From contig NZ_CP041036.1 of assembly GCF_006385555.1 (NCBI RefSeq), positions 3,100,001-3,164,000 of the forward strand: a stretch of 64,000 nt of DNA, given 5' to 3'. Positions within the stretch are counted from its first letter, which is position 1; the number at the start of each line of letters is the position of its first letter. The position numbers were made by a program, and so were the translations under genes. Shown here one piece after another: positions 1 to 7,866 of the stretch. Below the pieces are notes generated by a model. The model had not been told where the DNA came from. It saw only the letters and a program-made list of their open reading frames with translations, and made no database searches. The stretch comes from Shewanella polaris (GTDB lineage: Bacteria > Pseudomonadota > Gammaproteobacteria > Enterobacterales > Shewanellaceae).

Positions 1-862
1 CACCGGTTGGATCTTGGTCACGGTTAAACTCATATTCATAATAAGCAAACGCTTGTGCCAGCGGATCCATACCACTGTGGCAACTTGAGCAGTTATTAAT
101 AAACAAACGACTGTCACCACCTGGGCTGCGGCTCACATCTTGTCGAATACGATCGGTTGGGCGGGTGTTGTCTTTTAATGGCTCTAAATCGGTACACAAA
201 TGATTCATTAAGGTAAAACGAAAAATGGCGCGGTTAGTGCCTAAATAGAAAAATTCTTTCGCCGCGGCACGGCTAGTTAACACCCCAGCGGTTGCGTCAG
301 CAGGTAATCCATTCACACTCGATTGAGTGGTTCGCTCCAAGCCGTCTTTTAAATCAATAAATTGGTCTTCTAACGCTTGATAATGGTCATTATTGTTGCG
401 GTTGTAACTGGGCAAGCTCAAACTATTTTTACCTACATACACCATGTCTGCTTGAAGAATATCTCTGAAATCAACATCGTCCCTAACCGCACCAATCACA
501 GTGGCAGAATAGTCATTTAACGGCGCAAAAATGTCTTGATCAATATTGGTCCACGGCGTGGCGAACAATTTCAACGTCGTAGAATAAAATGCCGGCGTTT
601 CCATTGCGAGGTAGGCGGCTTCGATGGATTTGCCATCATCAAGTAATGCCGCCATATTTTGCAATGTGGCTTCTGAAGCGGGAACCCCAGCGATGCGGTC
701 ATGCAATTGTTTTGCTTGCTCTAAGCTGGCCGCTACTGCATTGATCGAGAAAAGACCAAATACACCAAGTGCTAATACACCCCTAACCTGCTTAGAATGC
801 ATTGTTTTTCCATAATAAGATAATAAGCTGAGGCTTTTTATCGTACGAAGTCGTTGCTTCAT
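1..862 (-). CDS. Exported single-CXXCH cytochrome-like protein, C-terminus cut off by window edge
   Basis: An open minus-strand frame of 287 codons runs from an ATG at 862 to the window edge without a stop, so the protein is partial. The start is preceded by a strong AAGGAG ribosome site five bases upstream. A second ATG at 802 would give a more compact signal peptide, because the hydrophobic stretch with an A-V-A type cleavage site lies after it. A CSSCH haem c motif sits at residues 258-262, followed by GMDPLAQAF. This arrangement recalls the CxxCH-x3-DPxG motif of DUF1588-type proteins, but I would not insist on that family. It is probably periplasmic. It is divergent from another CXXCH protein at 1168, with a shared 305-base control region. 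Confidence 0.8.
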   Translation of the reverse strand, partial: MKQRLRTIKSLSLLSYYGKTMHSKQVRGVLALGVFGLFSINAVAASLEQAKQLHDRIAGVPASEATLQNMAALLDDGKSIEAAYLAMETPAFYSTTLKLFATPWTNIDQDIFAPLNDYSATVIGAVRDDVDFRDILQADMVYVGKNSLSLPSYNRNNNDHYQALEDQFIDLKDGLERTTQSSVNGLPADATAGVLTSRAAAKEFFYLGTNRAIFRFTLMNHLCTDLEPLKDNTRPTDRIRQDVSRSPGGDSRLFINNCSSCHSGMDPLAQAFAYYEYEFNRDQDPTG

Positions 863-1167
863 ACTATCTCCTTGTTAGCACTTGACTGCCTTACATTGAA
901 CTGACATTGATGTTTGCACATGATGAAAATCGAATTGTGCTGATTAAATCATTCAACGGCTCACAATAAAAGTTTTAATTTTGTTAATTTTTTTGACACT
1001 TACAGCCAATTACTTGACGTCAAAAAAAATACCTACCCCGTCAAAAAAAAGTATTCAAACTATTTAATAAAAAGTGTTGAAACACTGGCTCTAGAAAGCA
1101 ATAATGTCAGGCGCCATCAGGTTTTGCCATGATACTAACAAAAATAATAAATCGTTAAGGAAAACAA
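863..1167. promoter_or_regulatory. Divergent intergenic control region with three GTCA7 motifs
   Basis: This 305-base AT-rich gap separates two divergent genes that both encode CXXCH proteins. It contains CGTCAAAAAAAA twice in direct orientation (1018-1029 and 1039-1050), exactly 21 bases apart, or about two helical turns. A third copy of GTCAAAAAAA is inverted at 988-997. The spacing suggests a regulator binding site or intrinsically bent A-tract DNA. I could not assign the motif to a known regulator. Both promoters presumably lie here. Confidence 0.55.
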
Positions 1168-3825
1168 ATGAGGCCGACTTTTGGCTATAACATTATGATG
1201 TTTACGGTAATTGCATTGTTATTGGGATGTAACACCGAAACAGCAATTAAAGATCAACAGCCTGATCCTGTTCTGGTTGAATATCCTGTGGTTTATATTG
1301 AGCGTAATTTAACTGCGGTCGATCAAACACCGGCACAATTTCAATCCCTTAATCCTGCCTATTTTAACCCTGGCGCTCAATTACTCATTAAACGCAATGC
1401 CTTCGCTGATTCACCTGCGACGAATTTAACAGCCTCCTTATTTGCTGAAGATCAGTTGATTGATATTCGCGATCTGTCAGTGTCTGACGATGGCCAACAA
1501 TTGCTTATGGCCATTCGCGCACCAGAAATCGATGGTGTTGACGACGATGAACAACCTAAATGGAATATCTGGCGTTATACAGTTTCTAGCCAAACCTTAG
1601 AAAGAATCATCACGAGTGACATAACAGCTGAGCAAGGCAATGACCTAATGCCTGCGTTTTTGCCAGACGGCAGAATTATATTTGCATCAACCAGACAACG
1701 TTTATCTCGAGCCATTTTGCTTGATGAAGGTAAACCACAATACACAGCATTAGATGAAAGCCGCGCTAATGAAACCTTCAATATCCATGTAATGGACCCA
1801 GACGGCAGCGCCATTAAGCAGTTAACCTTTAACTTAAGCCATGACTTTTACCCATTGGTACTGCAAAGCGGAAAGATTTTATACAGCCGCTGGGACCGTA
1901 TGGGCGGCGACCATGGTATTAACCTGTACCGTATGAATCCAGACGGAACTGAAAACGAATTAGTATTTGGCTGGCATTCGCATCAATTGACCCTTGACGG
2001 CCAAGCCGAGCCGATTGATTTCATCAAGCCACAACAATTAGCTAGCGGCGAGATATTGATGTTGTTGACATCACAGGATGACACCGTAATTCAAAAGCGC
2101 CCGGTGCTGATTAATATTGATGACTACATTGACGCTCAGCAAGCCACTGCCAACTCTGGCGCACAAGGCGAAGCGATTACAGACGCCACGTTATCGGAAT
2201 TTAATTTCTCATTTTCTGCCGCATTGTCAGAAACAGGTAGAATCAATCATTTATACCCGCTACCCGATAACAGTCAGCGCTTCTTAATGAGTTGGGATCT
2301 GTGCCGTGTAGTCGTTAATGACATCATCCGTGCCTGCGGCCAATTTACCGCGGAGCAACTCGCTGACGATAATCTGATTCAGGCCGATCCACTATACGAG
2401 TTATGGCTACTCAATAATGCCAACAACACTCAACAGTTAGTTGCCAGCACCACTCAAGGGACAGTGTTAACCGAATCGGTAGTGATGCAACCTAGCGCAC
2501 AGCCGAAAACCTTTATAGCAGACAAAGTTGTTGGCAACGAACTCGATTCACAGCTTAGCCAAGAATTAGCTGGCTCGATTCACATTCGTAGCGTTTATGA
2601 CTTTGATGGCGTTGACAGCACAACTAGCGCAGGCGGGTTAACTCTCCTTAGCGACCCGTCGCAAACACCCGCGGTAGATTTGCCAGCACGTTTTTTGCGT
2701 ATCGTTCGTGGCGTTCCCATGCCACCAGACGATGTTAGAGATATTGCCAATACTGATTTTGGGCGCAGTAATAACCAACTGATGCGCGAGATTATCGGTT
2801 ATAGCCCAATTCAGCCCGATGGTTCAGTCAAAATAAAAGTGCCTGCTAATATCCCGTTAGCCATCAGTATATTAGACATCAATGGTCAGCGTATTGGTGG
2901 ACGCCACAGTCAATGGATCACCTTAACGCCGGGTGAAACCTTAGAATGTACCGGTTGCCATACTGCTAACAGTCAACTACCTCATGGCCGACTAGACGCC
3001 CAAGCCGCTAGCATTAATCCAGGAGCCGCGGGTGGTTCAGCCTACCCTAATGCCACTAGCAATATCATTCCTGAGCAAGGACAAACCATGGCCGAAGCCG
3101 ATGAAATGGTGAATGGCCTTGCTGAGCTTAGCGACAGTATTAAATATCAAGATATTTGGACTAACCCAGTATTGTCTGCCGTTAATCCAAATATTGAATA
3201 CAGTTACAGTAATTTAGCCACACCAGCGCCTAATGGCAGCGAATGCTTTGAAAATTGGACGCCCTATTGCCGCATTCAAATCAATTATGTTGAACATATT
3301 CAACCGCTGTGGGACTTAGCTCGACCCGTTATAGACGAGACAACTCAAATAATCGTTGCCGATAACACTTGTACCAGTTGCCATAATATCGTCGATGCCG
3401 ATGGCGCGGCGCAAGTGCCTGCGGGACAGTTGTCGTTAATCAATTCACCTTCAAGCGATCAAGCCGCACACTTAACCTCATACCGTGAACTCTTTTTTAA
3501 CGATGTTGAGCAAGAAGAAGTCGACGGCATTTTAATCGACAAATTAATTGAAGTACTCGATGCCGATGGCAACGTGGTCTATCAAGTAGACAGTAATGGT
3601 GAGCTTATTCTCGACGCAGACGGTAACCCTATTCCGATGTTAACGACAGTCAATGTGCCCGCTATTTTGTCGACTAATGGTGCTCGCTCAAGCAGTATCT
3701 TTTTTGAGGTGATGACTAATACTACCCATCAAAATATGCTGTCGGCCGATGAGCTCAAATTACTCAATGAATGGTTAGACATTGGCGCGCAATATTACAA
3801 CACGCCATTTTACTCACAGGACTAA
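1168..3825 (+). CDS. HzsA-like lipoprotein with beta-propeller repeats and two CXXCH haem motifs
   Basis: The 885-residue protein starts after a TAAGGA ribosome site. It has a lipoprotein signal with lipobox LLLGC near residues 18-22. Residues about 90-270 contain TolB/PD40-type propeller blades, with patterns such as DGRIIFASTR and MNPDGTENELVFGWHSH. CTGCH at residues 594-598 and CTSCH at 735-739 are haem c motifs. This layout matches proteins annotated as related to the hydrazine synthase alpha subunit (HzsA). That relation does not imply anammox chemistry here. A role as a membrane-anchored periplasmic c-type cytochrome is inferred. It is the first gene of a long co-directional run that ends at 17196. 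It may be co-transcribed with the outer-membrane genes that follow after 57 bases. Confidence 0.75.
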   Translation: MRPTFGYNIMMFTVIALLLGCNTETAIKDQQPDPVLVEYPVVYIERNLTAVDQTPAQFQSLNPAYFNPGAQLLIKRNAFADSPATNLTASLFAEDQLIDIRDLSVSDDGQQLLMAIRAPEIDGVDDDEQPKWNIWRYTVSSQTLERIITSDITAEQGNDLMPAFLPDGRIIFASTRQRLSRAILLDEGKPQYTALDESRANETFNIHVMDPDGSAIKQLTFNLSHDFYPLVLQSGKILYSRWDRMGGDHGINLYRMNPDGTENELVFGWHSHQLTLDGQAEPIDFIKPQQLASGEILMLLTSQDDTVIQKRPVLINIDDYIDAQQATANSGAQGEAITDATLSEFNFSFSAALSETGRINHLYPLPDNSQRFLMSWDLCRVVVNDIIRACGQFTAEQLADDNLIQADPLYELWLLNNANNTQQLVASTTQGTVLTESVVMQPSAQPKTFIADKVVGNELDSQLSQELAGSIHIRSVYDFDGVDSTTSAGGLTLLSDPSQTPAVDLPARFLRIVRGVPMPPDDVRDIANTDFGRSNNQLMREIIGYSPIQPDGSVKIKVPANIPLAISILDINGQRIGGRHSQWITLTPGETLECTGCHTANSQLPHGRLDAQAASINPGAAGGSAYPNATSNIIPEQGQTMAEADEMVNGLAELSDSIKYQDIWTNPVLSAVNPNIEYSYSNLATPAPNGSECFENWTPYCRIQINYVEHIQPLWDLARPVIDETTQIIVADNTCTSCHNIVDADGAAQVPAGQLSLINSPSSDQAAHLTSYRELFFNDVEQEEVDGILIDKLIEVLDADGNVVYQVDSNGELILDADGNPIPMLTTVNVPAILSTNGARSSSIFFEVMTNTTHQNMLSADELKLLNEWLDIGAQYYNTPFYSQD

Positions 3826-3882
3826 CAAAGCATGCCACAAGCAAATCCATAGGTTTGCTTCATGACTTTGCGATAGGGAATT

Positions 3883-4623
3883 ATGCGAACATATTTACGA
3901 AACACCTTTTTGTTACTGATATTGCTGTGCTTAAGCCCAGTGTTGCAGGCCGACGACAACCCAAGTTTGCGTATCGAGGTGCCCTTTATTGAACTGCATT
4001 CAGGGCCAAGTGCTGGCTACCCTGTGGTGTCAATTATCGAACAAAACGAAACAGTCACTGTGCTGCTTAAGCGTACATCTTGGTTAAAAGTGCAAAACAA
4101 ACGTGGCGTTGAAGGCTGGTTTCATGAAGATAACCTAAAAGGTTTATCCCAAGATGGCCAAGCCATTGATACCAATTTAATCACAGAACAAGACGTCATC
4201 AATCGTCAAATAGAAGCCGGGGTCATGTACGGCGATTTAGAAGGTGCCAATTTTTACAATATCTATGCAGGCTATGCATTTACCCCCGTATTTAGTGCTG
4301 AAATATCAGCGGGTAAAGCACTGGGGAGCATTTCAGACAGTGATGTATTTGAAGTCATGCTGTTTAGCCAACCTCTACCCGACTTAATCGTAGTGCCATA
4401 CATTGGCGTTGGCGCGGGGATCATTAATACCGAGCCCCATAGTGTGTTAGCCGACACCGAATCGCGTCGCAGCACCTTAATGAGTGCTGCGGTTGGGATT
4501 AAATATCACCTTGCACGTAATTTTTTATTACGAGCCGAATATAAACTCTCGTTAGCCTTAACCGACCGAGATGAAAATGAAGAGATCCAAACATGGAAAA
4601 TAGGATTCAGCGTATTTTTTTAA
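3883..4623 (+). CDS. Exported SH3b domain plus outer-membrane beta-barrel protein
   Basis: The 246-residue protein begins with a signal peptide (hydrophobic residues about 8-20, cleavage after LQA). Residues about 28-85 form a bacterial SH3 domain, recognisable from LHSGPSAGYPVVSII and GVEGWFHEDNLKGL, which usually binds peptidoglycan or peptides. The rest (about 115-246) has alternating hydrophobic/polar strands and ends in GFSVFF, an aromatic terminus expected of outer-membrane barrels. A periplasmic SH3 domain on a small barrel could link the outer membrane to the wall. The AGGGA ribosome site is close to the ATG. The 3' end overlaps the next barrel gene by 31 bases. Confidence 0.72.
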   Translation: MRTYLRNTFLLLILLCLSPVLQADDNPSLRIEVPFIELHSGPSAGYPVVSIIEQNETVTVLLKRTSWLKVQNKRGVEGWFHEDNLKGLSQDGQAIDTNLITEQDVINRQIEAGVMYGDLEGANFYNIYAGYAFTPVFSAEISAGKALGSISDSDVFEVMLFSQPLPDLIVVPYIGVGAGIINTEPHSVLADTESRRSTLMSAAVGIKYHLARNFLLRAEYKLSLALTDRDENEEIQTWKIGFSVFF

Positions 4624-5255
4624 TGCCTTTGTTCACCGTTAGTACCTTAGCGCTGACCGCATTAACGCCAAGCTCAGCAGTATTTGCAGCAGACGATGTT
4701 CCAACCACAGTCAAAGCCGATGTAGAACGTCGAACAGTGCTTGATGATGTGATTGATACTGAAAACTTTGAAGTGGGTATTCAAGGCGGTATTTTGTCAA
4801 TTGAGGATTTTGAATCAAATCCTTGGATAAGTGCCCATGTGGGTTATCACATCAGCGAGCACTTTTACGTCAAAGCTCGCTATGCCCAAGCCAAAGCAGG
4901 TGAAACAAGTTTTGAAAAACTGTCTAACGCAGCCCCTTTGTTAACTGACGATGAGCGCGAGTTAACTTATTACGGCTTAAACATTGGTTATAACTTGTTG
5001 CCTGGTGAAATTTTTTTCAGCAAAGACACGGTGTTTAACAGTGTCTTTTCAATCGAATTAGGTGGCGGCAGTACCGAGTTTGCCGGTGACGAGCAATTTA
5101 CCTTCAACCTCACGGCAAACTACCGAGTATTTTTAACCGACTGGATAGCATGGGATTTAAGCATGAGTGATTACCTGTTTAATACCGAGGTTACTGGTGA
5201 GTCTAAAACAACCCATAACCTGAATTTTGCTACGGGTGTGTCGTTCTATTTTTAA
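4593..5255 (+). CDS. Outer-membrane beta-barrel domain protein (OMP_myx_plus-like)
   Basis: The 220-residue protein has a signal peptide ending near AVFAADD. A short linker is followed by eight or so amphipathic strands ending in GVSFYF, a terminal phenylalanine typical of outer-membrane proteins. The pattern FEVGIQGGILSIEDF at the first strand fits the outer-membrane beta-barrel domain family that is also frequent in myxobacteria (TIGR04565-type). The chosen ATG at 4593 overlaps the upstream gene by 31 bases. An alternative ATG at 4623 overlaps the upstream TAA, but it has no well-spaced ribosome site and a weaker signal peptide. It is probably a partner of the preceding SH3-barrel protein. 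Confidence 0.7.
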   Translation: MENRIQRIFLMPLFTVSTLALTALTPSSAVFAADDVPTTVKADVERRTVLDDVIDTENFEVGIQGGILSIEDFESNPWISAHVGYHISEHFYVKARYAQAKAGETSFEKLSNAAPLLTDDERELTYYGLNIGYNLLPGEIFFSKDTVFNSVFSIELGGGSTEFAGDEQFTFNLTANYRVFLTDWIAWDLSMSDYLFNTEVTGESKTTHNLNFATGVSFYF

Positions 5256-5332
5256 TCTACCTCGATAACGGTCGTTAAAAGAGACCATAGAAAATTCGAG
5301 TAGTAAAAGTGAAATACCAATAAGGAAATACA

Positions 5333-5836
5333 ATGTTGTTCAGTCGATTTAGTGGTAAATGTCTTATTGCATTAGGTGCAATATTGTTGTCGATGCAGGT
5401 ACAGGCGCTCACGCTTGGCCAAGCTGCACCCGACTTCACCTTAAAAAACCAGCAAGGGACTAACCTCAATTTAGCCGAGCAACGTGGCGAGATTATCTTG
5501 ATCAACTTTTGGGCATCTTGGTGTGGACCATGCCGTAAAGAAATGCCGGTTTTGCAAAAATTACAAGACAAGTATCAAGACCTCGGCGTTCAAGTCTGGG
5601 GCATTAATGTTGAACAGGAAAATCAAGCAGGCAAAGACTTTCTAGCCGATCTTGATTTACGTTTTCCGATATTTTTCGACCAAACCAATTCTTTGTCTAA
5701 GACCTATCAAGTTGAAGCCATGCCAACCACTGTGATTATTGATCGCGATGGTAATGTGCGCTTTGTATTTCAGGGCTACCAAGACGGCTTTGATAAAAAG
5801 TATTCTGCGGCCATCAAACAGCTGATTAGGGAGTAA
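5333..5836 (+). CDS. TlpA-family periplasmic thiol-disulfide oxidoreductase
   Basis: The 167-residue thioredoxin-fold protein has a signal peptide (cleavage near VQA, residue 25) and the active site WCGPC, with cysteines at residues 64 and 67. The cis-proline motif AMPTTVII is present at about 127-134. The length is typical of TlpA/ResA proteins, which keep periplasmic cysteines reduced and often serve cytochrome c maturation or metal-centre assembly. The ribosome site AAGGA lies just upstream. The gene is five bases from a DUF4266 lipoprotein whose mature form ends in a CGC motif. A plausible substrate is therefore that protein or the CXXCH protein at 1168; this is inference. Confidence 0.88.
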   Translation: MLFSRFSGKCLIALGAILLSMQVQALTLGQAAPDFTLKNQQGTNLNLAEQRGEIILINFWASWCGPCRKEMPVLQKLQDKYQDLGVQVWGINVEQENQAGKDFLADLDLRFPIFFDQTNSLSKTYQVEAMPTTVIIDRDGNVRFVFQGYQDGFDKKYSAAIKQLIRE

Positions 5837-5840
5837 GCAT

Positions 5841-6104
5841 ATGATGACAAAAACCTTATCTCCTCGCGTCACGGCTTTATCGCTTAATTGCATTGCACTA
5901 TTAAGCTTAATTAGTTTGAGCGGCTGCACGAGCATGGGCATTGAACCTTGGGTTAAACCATACGAGCGTCAAAACTTAGCTGACCCCATCATGCGCTTTA
6001 ATCGTCATCCCAGTGCCAGCATGCATATGGCTCATGTACTTGAAGGTCGTGAATCAGCCCGTGGTGCTGAAGGAACCGGAGGTGGTGGTTGTGGCTGTAA
6101 CTAA
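5841..6104 (+). CDS. DUF4266 small lipoprotein with Gly-rich CGC tail
   Basis: The 87-residue protein has a lipoprotein signal with lipobox LSGC near residues 26-29. The mature part carries WVKPYERQNLADPIM and ends in GGGGCGCN. This is the DUF4266 family: short lipoproteins with a conserved Trp-Val-Lys-Pro-Tyr segment and a C-terminal glycine run followed by Cys-Gly-Cys. Its function is unknown. It is placed between a TlpA oxidoreductase and a DUF3570 beta-barrel, an association I recall from many genomes. The ATG at 5841 follows GGGAG; a second ATG follows immediately. The 3' end overlaps the start of the DUF3570 gene. Confidence 0.82.
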   Translation: MMTKTLSPRVTALSLNCIALLSLISLSGCTSMGIEPWVKPYERQNLADPIMRFNRHPSASMHMAHVLEGRESARGAEGTGGGGCGCN

Positions 6105-7245
6105 TATTATCAATAAAGGCGTTAAGTTATTGGCGGTACTGCTTGTCAGTATGACGAGCTTGTCTGTCCAAGCTGCGGTGCTCGACCCTGATCGCGCTGA
6201 TGTGTTGTATCACAGCTACGAAGGTGGCGGCATGACCATTGATGGTCCGTCAGTGTTACTCAGAAAAAAGACCTCTGAATCGGTCGCATTTACCGCATAT
6301 TATTATTTAGACAGTATTTCATCTGCATCAGTGGATGTTATCAGCACTGCCAGTGCTTACACAGAAAAGCGTAACGAAGGTCAATTTGGGGTTGAATACC
6401 TGCATGACAAAACCTTGATGTCGTTTAACCTGCGCCAAAGTGATGAAGACGATTATTTAGCGCAATCATTTAGCATCAATGTCTCACAAGACACCTTTGG
6501 TGATTTAACCAATTTAAATCTGGGTTTGTCTTATGGCGATAATGAGATTCGCCGCAATGGTGATGACCAGTTTGAAGAGCAAAGCGAGCAATATCGTATC
6601 CGCGCTGGCATCAATCAAGTGTTAACCCGCAATCTTACGGCGAGTGTTAACGTTGAAGCCATTGCCGACAGTGGTTATTTAAATAACCCATATCGCACGG
6701 TGAGATACGTAGACAACAGCGTTCCATCAGGTGTGGCTTATCAGGCAGAAGTGTATCCAGAAACTCGCAACTCGTTTGCGGCAAAATTATCTGCCAGTTA
6801 CTTTTTACCTTATCGCGCTGCCTTGTTTTTTCATTACCGCCACTTTACCGACAGCTGGGAAATCACCGCCAGTGATGTAGAGCTTGGATATCGACATCCG
6901 CTGGGCGACAGTCTCGAATTAGAATTTAAAGTGCGTTATTACCAGCAAACTCAAGCAGAATTTTACAGTGATTTGTTTCCTTATCGCGACGCACAAAACT
7001 ACCTTGCGCGCGACAAAGAACTCAGTGACTTTAGTGACATCACTTACGGGATAGGCATTACCTATCAATTACCAGCCTCGGTATCGTTTGGCGACACTCG
7101 TTCGGAAGCATCGCTTCAATGGGATTATATTGACTTTCAATACAATAACTTTAGGGATCCTACTGCAGATGGCGGAGTGGGCAACGAACCGTTTTATGGG
7201 TTCTCTGCCAATGTCATCCGTGCTTTTGTCAGCGTGTATTTTTAA
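6091..7245 (+). CDS. DUF3570 outer-membrane protein
   Basis: I place the start at GTG 6091, eight bases after GGAGG, giving 384 residues with a clean signal peptide ending at VQAA. GTG at 6082 or 6085 is also possible. The frame extends upstream to 6013, but that would run through the DUF4266 gene and spoil the signal peptide. The mature protein is a series of long amphipathic beta strands ending in AFVSVYF, an outer-membrane barrel signature. It belongs to the DUF3570 family, uncharacterised proteins that accompany DUF4266 and thioredoxin-like proteins. The coding region overlaps the upstream gene by 14 bases, indicating translational coupling. It probably forms an outer-membrane pore or receptor. 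Confidence 0.78.
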   Translation: MAVTNIINKGVKLLAVLLVSMTSLSVQAAVLDPDRADVLYHSYEGGGMTIDGPSVLLRKKTSESVAFTAYYYLDSISSASVDVISTASAYTEKRNEGQFGVEYLHDKTLMSFNLRQSDEDDYLAQSFSINVSQDTFGDLTNLNLGLSYGDNEIRRNGDDQFEEQSEQYRIRAGINQVLTRNLTASVNVEAIADSGYLNNPYRTVRYVDNSVPSGVAYQAEVYPETRNSFAAKLSASYFLPYRAALFFHYRHFTDSWEITASDVELGYRHPLGDSLELEFKVRYYQQTQAEFYSDLFPYRDAQNYLARDKELSDFSDITYGIGITYQLPASVSFGDTRSEASLQWDYIDFQYNNFRDPTADGGVGNEPFYGFSANVIRAFVSVYF

Positions 7246-7299
7246 TTGCTAGCCCTAAATATTCATACTTTTAACAACGTAATTGCCAAGGCTATAACT

Positions 7300-7860
7300 A
7301 TGACGACCGACCGTAAATGGGGTACTTTTTTAACACGGCTTTTCGCAGCAACTGTGCTTATTGCAGGTTTATTTGCATTACCAGCCCAAGCTGAAGAGAC
7401 CAAACAAGGCAATGGCGCATTAGCCAGCGAGCTTGAAGACATTAAAAGCCAAGTACTAAAACTCAATCGCGATTTATTTATTTTAGAAGAAGATTTGTTG
7501 TTTCCTGCCAGCACCCAAATTGCAGTGTTTGTATCGGTTGATGTGGGGCGTTTTCTAAAACTCGACAGTGTCGAGTTAAAAATTGACGACAACAATGTCA
7601 GTGGTTTTTTATATACCGAACGTCAACGTAAAGCACTAGAGCAAGGTGGAATTCAACGTATTTACTTGGGTAATCTTAAAATGGGTCCTCACCAACTAAC
7701 GGCTATTTTTACCGGCAACGATGCCGAAGGCCGCACTGTGCAACGAGCCATTAGCCATAGTTTTGATAAAACCGATGAAACGGTAATGATAGAACTCAAA
7801 GTCGAAGACAGTGAATCAAGCTATCGTGCTGATATCAAAGTCGAACAGTGGGTATTGTAA
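7300..7860 (+). CDS. Exported protein of unknown function (C-terminal PEGA-like/Ig-like strand region)
   Basis: The real start is probably ATG 7300 (186 residues), because the longer frame begins at a TTG abutting the previous stop and adds a non-signal stretch. From 7300 the protein has a basic N-terminus, a hydrophobic core and a cleavage site at AQA. A short coiled-coil-like segment follows (about residues 40-62). The rest is beta-rich, with YLGNLKMGPHQLTAIFTG suggesting an Ig/PEGA-like fold. I know of no assigned function. Homologues in databases are sometimes labelled AraC regulators, but no HTH is visible and the protein is exported. It lies between the DUF3570 barrel and the TPR genes, so it is a likely periplasmic component of the same machine. 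Confidence 0.68.
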   Translation: MTTDRKWGTFLTRLFAATVLIAGLFALPAQAEETKQGNGALASELEDIKSQVLKLNRDLFILEEDLLFPASTQIAVFVSVDVGRFLKLDSVELKIDDNNVSGFLYTERQRKALEQGGIQRIYLGNLKMGPHQLTAIFTGNDAEGRTVQRAISHSFDKTDETVMIELKVEDSESSYRADIKVEQWVL

Positions 7861-7866
7861 ACAACA

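Noticed and set aside
624..815. 63-codon plus-strand frame near the left edge
   Set aside because: It is antisense to the exported CXXCH protein at 1-862, which has a strong ribosome site and a signal peptide.
1168..3825. Hydrazine synthase/anammox function
   Set aside because: Only the propeller and CXXCH layout resembles HzsA; no other anammox gene is present, and the organism type makes it implausible.
6013..6090. Longer N-terminus of the DUF3570 protein
   Set aside because: It would overlap most of the DUF4266 C-terminal half and destroy the signal peptide; GTG 6082-6091 is better placed.
7246..7299. N-terminal extension of the small exported protein, and the AraC-regulator label used for homologues
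   Set aside because: The TTG start abuts the previous stop and the signal peptide begins at ATG 7300. There is no HTH, so a regulator role is not supported.
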